From Chloroflexota bacterium (GTDB lineage: Bacteria; Chloroflexota; Limnocylindria; Limnocylindrales; CSP1-4), in NCBI GenBank assembly GCA_021785115.1, contig JAJYGO010000179.1, positions 1 to 9,043 on the forward strand: a DNA stretch of 9,043 bases, written 5' to 3'. A program made the position numbers and the translations under genes. Below the pieces are notes generated by a model, which saw only the letters and a list, made by a program, of their open reading frames with translations, ran no database searches and was not told the DNA's origin. Positions 6,890 to 9,043 of the stretch are shown here, in pieces (position 1 is the first letter of the stretch; each line of letters begins with the position of its first letter).

Positions 6890-7615
6890 ATGAGCCTGCC
6901 CGATCTCCTGCTGGTGGCCGCGGCGGCCTTCGTGGCGGCGACCCTGGCGGCCGTCGCCGGATTCGGAGGCGCGGCCGTGCTCCTGCCGGTCCTGGTGGCC
7001 TCGTTCGGCGTGCGCGACGCCATCCCGATCCTGACCGTGGCCCAGCTGATCGGCAACGGGAGCCGTGTCTGGTTCAACAGGCGGGAGCTGCAGCTGCCGG
7101 TCGTCGGCTGGTTCGCGCTCGGCGCCGTTCCATTCGCCTTCGCCGGCGGGCTCCTGTTCGCCTCTGCGCCGCTCTCGCCCCTGACGCGCCTGCTCGGCGC
7201 GTTCCTGCTCGTCACGGTCGCGTGGCGGCACCTCCGCCCCGGCCCGCCGCGGCGGCCCCCGCTGCGTGGGTTCGTCCTGATCGGCGGGCTCTTCAGCTTC
7301 CTCTCCGCTCTGCTCGGCAGCGTCGGGCCGTTGATGGCGCCCTTCTTCCTCGCCTACGGCCTGGTCAAGGGCGCCTACATCGGGACCGAGGCCCTGTGCA
7401 CCGTGGTGATGCACGTGACCAAGCTGGTCGCCTACGGCCAGTCGTCGATCCTCACGGCGCGGTCGCTGGCCATCGGCGTCGCCATGGGCCCGCTGATGAT
7501 CGCGGGTTCCGCCGCCGGCAAGCGCATCGTGGACCGGCTGCCCGAGCGGGTGTTCGTGACCCTTATCGAGGGAGTGCTGGTGGTCGCGGGGGTCGCGTTC
7601 CTGGTGGGAGGGTAG
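6890..7615 (+). CDS. TSUP-family (TauE/SafE) membrane permease
   Basis: The 241-residue, strongly hydrophobic product fits the TSUP/TauE-SafE family, thought to move small sulfur or organic anions (sulfite, sulfonates, sulfoacetate) across the cytoplasmic membrane. About seven or eight membrane spans can be seen, near residues 4-22, 26-40, 43-54, 71-92, 98-113, 127-156, 190-208 and 220-240. The first repeat carries AAVAGFGGAAVLLPVLVASFG (20-40), the family's glycine-rich N-terminal signature; the second has LLGSVGPLMAPFFLAYGLVKGAYIGTEAL (141-169) in the matching position, followed by HVTKLVAYG (175-183). The polar loop at 115-126 is rich in Pro and Arg. It lies 24 bases after rdgB and may be the end of that transcript; no Shine-Dalgarno is visible and the gap is filled by a hairpin. 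Substrate cannot be assigned, and nearby genes give no sulfur-metabolism context. Confidence 0.87.
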   Translation: MSLPDLLLVAAAAFVAATLAAVAGFGGAAVLLPVLVASFGVRDAIPILTVAQLIGNGSRVWFNRRELQLPVVGWFALGAVPFAFAGGLLFASAPLSPLTRLLGAFLLVTVAWRHLRPGPPRRPPLRGFVLIGGLFSFLSALLGSVGPLMAPFFLAYGLVKGAYIGTEALCTVVMHVTKLVAYGQSSILTARSLAIGVAMGPLMIAGSAAGKRIVDRLPERVFVTLIEGVLVVAGVAFLVGG

Positions 7616-7636
7616 TCGATATTGACGCTCGCGACA

Positions 7637-7685
7637 GTCGGCGTGTGGCGCGGATCCATCCCGTTCGCGCCCTCCCACGACCGAC
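7637..7685. terminator. Imperfect inverted repeat between convergent genes, possible terminator
   Basis: The 82-base gap between the permease and the toxin gene holds a nested inverted repeat: GTCGG (7637-7641) with CCGAC (7681-7685), CGTG (7642-7645) with CACG (7676-7679), and GCGCG (7648-7652) with CGCGC (7666-7670), around a 13-base loop. There is no T-run on either strand, so intrinsic termination is uncertain. Its place between two convergent genes is the main support. Confidence 0.35.
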
Positions 7686-7697
7686 TCGCTGGGCCCA

Positions 7698-8135
7698 TCA
7701 CAGGCGTCCGGCTTGGAGCGCCTCGAGGAACTGTGCTGGCGAGAGCACCCGTGGCTGCGAGTTCGTGGCGTCGAGCAGATCCCGATCGCCGGATACGATG
7801 CAGGTAGCACGCGTGCTCCGCGCGAGGGCGACAATGAAGTCGTCCTTCGGGTCGCGCGTCAGCCCGGGCTCGACGATGGGGTCGGCTCGCAGCTCGGTCT
7901 GTCCGCGGAGGAGCGCAACGAGAGCCTGCGCTTCCTCGGCGGCGAGGCGCCCCTTCAGCCGCGGGCGAGCGAGGACGTCGGCGAGTTCGCGAAGCAGCGC
8001 CGGACACGCCACCAGCTCGATCTCGCCGTCGCGCCACGCGCCAAGGATGCGACCTGGCGCCCCGGTCGGCTGCAGGAGCGCCGACACGAACACGTTGGTG
8101 TCGGCCACGATGCGTGGTGGAAGAGAGTCCGGCAC
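7698..8135 (-). CDS. PIN-domain toxin (COG1569-type ribonuclease)
   Basis: The 145-residue product fits PIN-family toxins, metal-dependent RNases that cleave cellular RNA when the antitoxin is lost. The acidic active-site set is visible: D12 in RIVADTNVFVSALL (8-21), E50 in CPALLRELADVLARPRL (44-60), D98/D99 in TRDPKDDFIVALA (93-105) and D117 in IVSGDRDLL (113-121). Length matches the family (about 140). The start is GTG 8135, one base after the antitoxin stop; a longer reading to ATG 8213 runs through the antitoxin gene and adds only an Arg-rich tail. There is no separate promoter or Shine-Dalgarno, so expression is probably coupled to the antitoxin. It converges on the permease gene. Target RNA is unknown; the COG1569 group is less well characterised than classical VapC. 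Confidence 0.9.
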   Translation of the reverse strand: MPDSLPPRIVADTNVFVSALLQPTGAPGRILGAWRDGEIELVACPALLRELADVLARPRLKGRLAAEEAQALVALLRGQTELRADPIVEPGLTRDPKDDFIVALARSTRATCIVSGDRDLLDATNSQPRVLSPAQFLEALQAGRL

Positions 8136-8136
8136 G

Positions 8137-8421
8137 TCAGCTGCGGCTCTGCCCCTGGGGCGCACGGCCCGCGCGCTCGATCGCCGTACGGGCGCGCGCC
8201 TCGCGGGCAGCATGCACCTCGTCGACGGCGATCCGCATCGCCTCCTCCTCGGTCAGATCGCTCGAGCGGGCGAGCAGTGTCTCGAGGATGTCCCAGCCCA
8301 GGTACCGGCGCAGCGCTTCCTCGTACAGCTCGTACTCCTTGATGCCCGAGCGGGCGGCAGCCGTCTTGGCGGCGCGCCTCAGGCGCTCGTCGATGTATGT
8401 CGTTGTCTTCACCCTCGTCAT
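8137..8421 (-). CDS. Ribbon-helix-helix antitoxin
   Basis: The 94-residue product starts at ATG 8421 with MTRVKTTTYIDERLRRAAK and looks like an Arc/CopG-type ribbon-helix-helix protein: a short beta strand (VKTTTYI, 4-10), helix one (ERLRRAAKTAAARSG, 12-26) and helix two (EYELYEEALRRYLG, 29-42). The acidic, helical C-terminus (LTEEEAMRIAVDEVHAAREARA, about 56-77) is the likely toxin-binding segment that blocks the PIN active site. The frame remains open upstream to 8736, but that part is Arg/Pro-rich and unlike a protein, and a -10-like TAAACT stands seven bases before this ATG. The toxin gene follows one base after the stop, the usual antitoxin-first order, which implies autoregulation by binding its own promoter. 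Confidence 0.85.
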   Translation of the reverse strand: MTRVKTTTYIDERLRRAAKTAAARSGIKEYELYEEALRRYLGWDILETLLARSSDLTEEEAMRIAVDEVHAAREARARTAIERAGRAPQGQSRS

Positions 8422-8428
8422 GCGTGCC

Positions 8429-8434
8429 AGTTTA
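8429..8434 (-). promoter_or_regulatory. Putative -10 hexamer of the toxin-antitoxin operon
   Basis: On the minus strand TAAACT stands seven bases before the antitoxin ATG at 8421, the same spacing as the TACACT before the leftward glycosyltransferase, so a leaderless mRNA is likely. TTAC (8432-8435) and GTAA (8446-8449), ten bases apart, form a small dyad overlapping this element that could be the antitoxin's own operator; that part is weak. Confidence 0.5.
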
Positions 8435-8512
8435 CCAGCAATACCGTAACCCAGCATGTGGGCTCGCAGCGCTCCCTTCCACGGCCCGGACCGCCCCGGT
8501 GCCGATGGCCGG

Positions 8513-8518
8513 TAGACT
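8513..8518 (+). promoter_or_regulatory. Orphan promoter-like TAGACT
   Basis: The same hexamer as at 2680-2685, and in both places GATGG precedes it by 2-4 bases and CGGCG or GGCG follows. No protein gene starts downstream. It may drive a small RNA or simply be chance. Confidence 0.25.
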
Positions 8519-8631
8519 CGGCGCTGCATGAGCTCGACTGGAACGGCACGCGGGCGATGCGGTCCGCACGAGCGGCACTGATCGCATCGAGATCGTCGCA
8601 TGTGCCCCCCATGCGGCGGTCGGTTCGGTTG

Positions 8632-8647
8632 GGCCGGAAGACCGGCC
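8632..8647 (+). other. GC-rich hairpin
   Basis: GGCCGG (8632-8637), loop AAGA, CCGGCC (8642-8647): a perfect six-pair stem with a four-base loop. No T-run follows. It could be the 3' end of a short transcript started at the TAGACT about 115 bases upstream. Confidence 0.4.
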
Positions 8648-8781
8648 TCTCGCGTGCCACGTGACGGGACCCGCAGACCGCGTGCCGATCCGCCTGCGAT
8701 TGGGCCCGTGTTGTGCGATTCGAGCGGTGGAGGCAACGAGGTGCCCGAAGCGGGGCCCGACGTCGCGTCACGGATGTCGAG

Positions 8782-8787
8782 TATCCT
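8782..8787 (+). promoter_or_regulatory. Putative -10 hexamer for the tRNA gene
   Basis: TATCCT lies 24 bases before the tRNA 5' end, placing a transcription start near 8794 and leaving a short leader for RNase P to remove. No convincing -35 is present. Confidence 0.3.
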
Positions 8788-8811
8788 GCGCTAACTGGGT
8801 TCGAAACACGT

Positions 8812-8886
8812 CGGGGTGTGGCGCAACGGTAGCGCACGTGCTTTGGGAGCACGAGGTTGCGGGTCCGAATCCCGCCGCCCCGACCA
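8812..8886 (+). tRNA. tRNA-Pro(TGG)
   Basis: The full cloverleaf folds by hand. The acceptor stem is CGGGGTG (8812-8818) with CGCCCCG (8876-8882), one G-U pair. The D stem GCGC/GCGC (8821-8824, 8832-8835) encloses AACGGTA with the GG pair. The anticodon stem CGTGC/GCACG (8837-8841, 8849-8853) encloses loop TTTGGGA with anticodon TGG at 8844-8846. The variable loop is AGGTT. The T stem GCGGG/CCCGC (8859-8863, 8871-8875) encloses TCCGAAT. C1-G72 and discriminator A73 fit bacterial proline identity. CCA is encoded (8884-8886). The T loop has C where nearly all tRNAs have U55, which would weaken the usual G18-pseudouridine55 contact; it could be a real variant or a sequence error. Confidence 0.95.
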
Positions 8887-8895
8887 CCACCACCA
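8884..8895 (+). repeat. Four tandem CCA triplets at the tRNA 3' end
   Basis: The encoded CCA of the tRNA is directly followed by three more CCA triplets. The last two of the four (8890-8895) form the left arm of a 14-bp palindrome, CCACCAATTGGTGG (8890-8903). No T-run follows, so this is not a standard terminator. Confidence 0.8.
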
Positions 8896-8915
8896 ATTGG
8901 TGGCCGCGGCGCCTT

Positions 8916-9034
8916 CACTTCGCACTTCGGGATATCTCACTTCGCGAAAGTGCGCGTTCCGGCTCCTTGAACGCCATGGGCTGGGATCAGAAGGGAGCTG
9001 ATCGCGGAAGCGGGGAGGCCTGGGCGGCGAAGTG
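8916..9034. repeat. CACTTCG heptamer repeats
   Basis: CACTTCG occurs at 8916-8922, 8923-8929 and 8938-8944, and its reverse complement CGAAGTG at 9028-9034. The third copy sits in an inverted repeat, CACTT-CGCGA-AAGTG (8938-8952). Such clustered short sites can be protein-binding sites; no binding protein can be named. Confidence 0.6.
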
Positions 9035-9043
9035 GCGAGCGAG
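8976..9043 (+). CDS. Possible start of an unidentified gene (runs off window)
   Basis: From ATG 8976 the frame stays open to the window end (22 complete codons, M-G-W-D-Q-K onward). The fragment ends in EAWAAKWRA (14-22); this Trp-rich G-x-W-x-A-x-W/Y-R pattern recalls the N-terminal arm-binding region of tyrosine integrases, which often lie beside tRNA genes. The evidence is thin: no Shine-Dalgarno, no visible promoter, and too short for a family call. Confidence 0.25.
   Translation, partial: MGWDQKGADRGSGEAWAAKWRA

Larger units (their letters stand above)
8435..8811. other. Intergenic region without a credible protein gene
   Basis: About 380 bases separate the toxin-antitoxin promoter from the tRNA. 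All open frames here are Arg/Pro/Gly-rich and match nothing I recognise. Visible items are a promoter-like TAGACT (8513-8518, plus strand), a short palindrome TGCGG-T-CCGCA (8558-8568), a strong hairpin at 8632-8647, and a possible tRNA promoter at 8782-8787. A frame from ATG 8528 closes after 17 codons. I see no hallmark of RNase P RNA, SRP RNA or tmRNA. A small RNA from 8513 to the hairpin is possible but unproven. Confidence 0.6.

Noticed and set aside
6047..7834. A 595-codon minus-strand open frame opposite rph, rdgB and the permease
   Set aside because: Composition is extremely Arg/Asp/Gln-rich with no motif, and it opposes three firm genes.
8528..8581. A 17-codon frame just after the TAGACT at 8513
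   Set aside because: Very short, no Shine-Dalgarno, no recognisable character; kept only as a remark in the intergenic entry.
6577..8664. A 695-codon plus-strand open frame running across rdgB, the permease and the toxin-antitoxin genes
   Set aside because: It overlaps four recognisable genes on both strands and its product is Arg/Ala/Pro-rich with no domain.
8422..8736. An N-terminal extension of the antitoxin to 8736
   Set aside because: The added residues are Arg/Pro/Gly-rich and would span the candidate promoter; RHH antitoxins begin directly with the beta strand, as at ATG 8421.
8418..8918. A minus-strand open frame with a GIRTRNLVLPKHVRYRCATP-like segment
   Set aside because: This is the familiar false protein read from the antisense strand of a tRNA gene (8812-8886).
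1..9043. CRISPR array, insertion sequence, phage structural genes or a multi-gene defence system
   Set aside because: No regularly spaced repeats, no transposase-like gene and no terminal inverted repeats were seen. The only defence-like unit is the toxin-antitoxin pair.

Overview
The window is very GC-rich DNA with compact gene packing, in-frame GTG starts and promoter-like TANNNT hexamers placed 6-7 bases before start codons (probably leaderless mRNAs). Gene content (two GT4 glycosyltransferases, a tandem-parvulin foldase, a MazG that seems to keep a remnant of a tetrapyrrole-methylase domain, rph, rdgB) best fits an uncultured high-GC Chloroflexota, for example a soil or freshwater Limnocylindria-like lineage. 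This is inference; an actinobacterium cannot be excluded by eye.

Layout. (1) Bases 1-2717 hold two divergent GT4 glycosyltransferase genes. The left one (minus strand) runs off the window and lacks its last residues. The right one is complete and starts at GTG 1296. About 60 bases between them hold two outward-facing TACACT hexamers and a nearly perfect 17-bp tandem duplication. (2) Bases 2680-7615 are a plus-strand gene run: a promoter-like TAGACT inside the end of the glycosyltransferase gene, a short structured leader, a membrane-anchored tandem-parvulin peptidyl-prolyl isomerase, mazG, rph, rdgB and a TSUP (TauE/SafE) permease. mazG/rph overlap by 4 bases and the rph/rdgB gap is 4 bases, so these look co-transcribed. 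mazG and rdgB products destroy non-canonical or surplus NTPs, and rph trims RNA 3' ends, so the core of the run is nucleotide and RNA housekeeping. (3) Bases 7698-8421 are a convergent minus-strand type II toxin-antitoxin pair: a ribbon-helix-helix antitoxin followed one base later by a PIN-domain RNase toxin. (4) Bases 8422-8811 hold no credible protein gene, only promoter-like and hairpin sequences. (5) Bases 8812-8886 are tRNA-Pro(TGG) with encoded CCA and an unusual C in place of U55. Behind it are three further CCA triplets, short CACTTCG repeats, and an open frame from 8976 that leaves the window and may be the start of a gene, perhaps an integrase.

Most of the window is ordinary chromosome. 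I did not find a convincing new multi-gene system. The items most worth a second look are the repeated leaderless-promoter architecture with the duplicated divergent promoter, the half-lost methylase domain in MazG, the structured foldase leader, the tRNA oddity and the possible tRNA-adjacent mobile-element edge at the right end.
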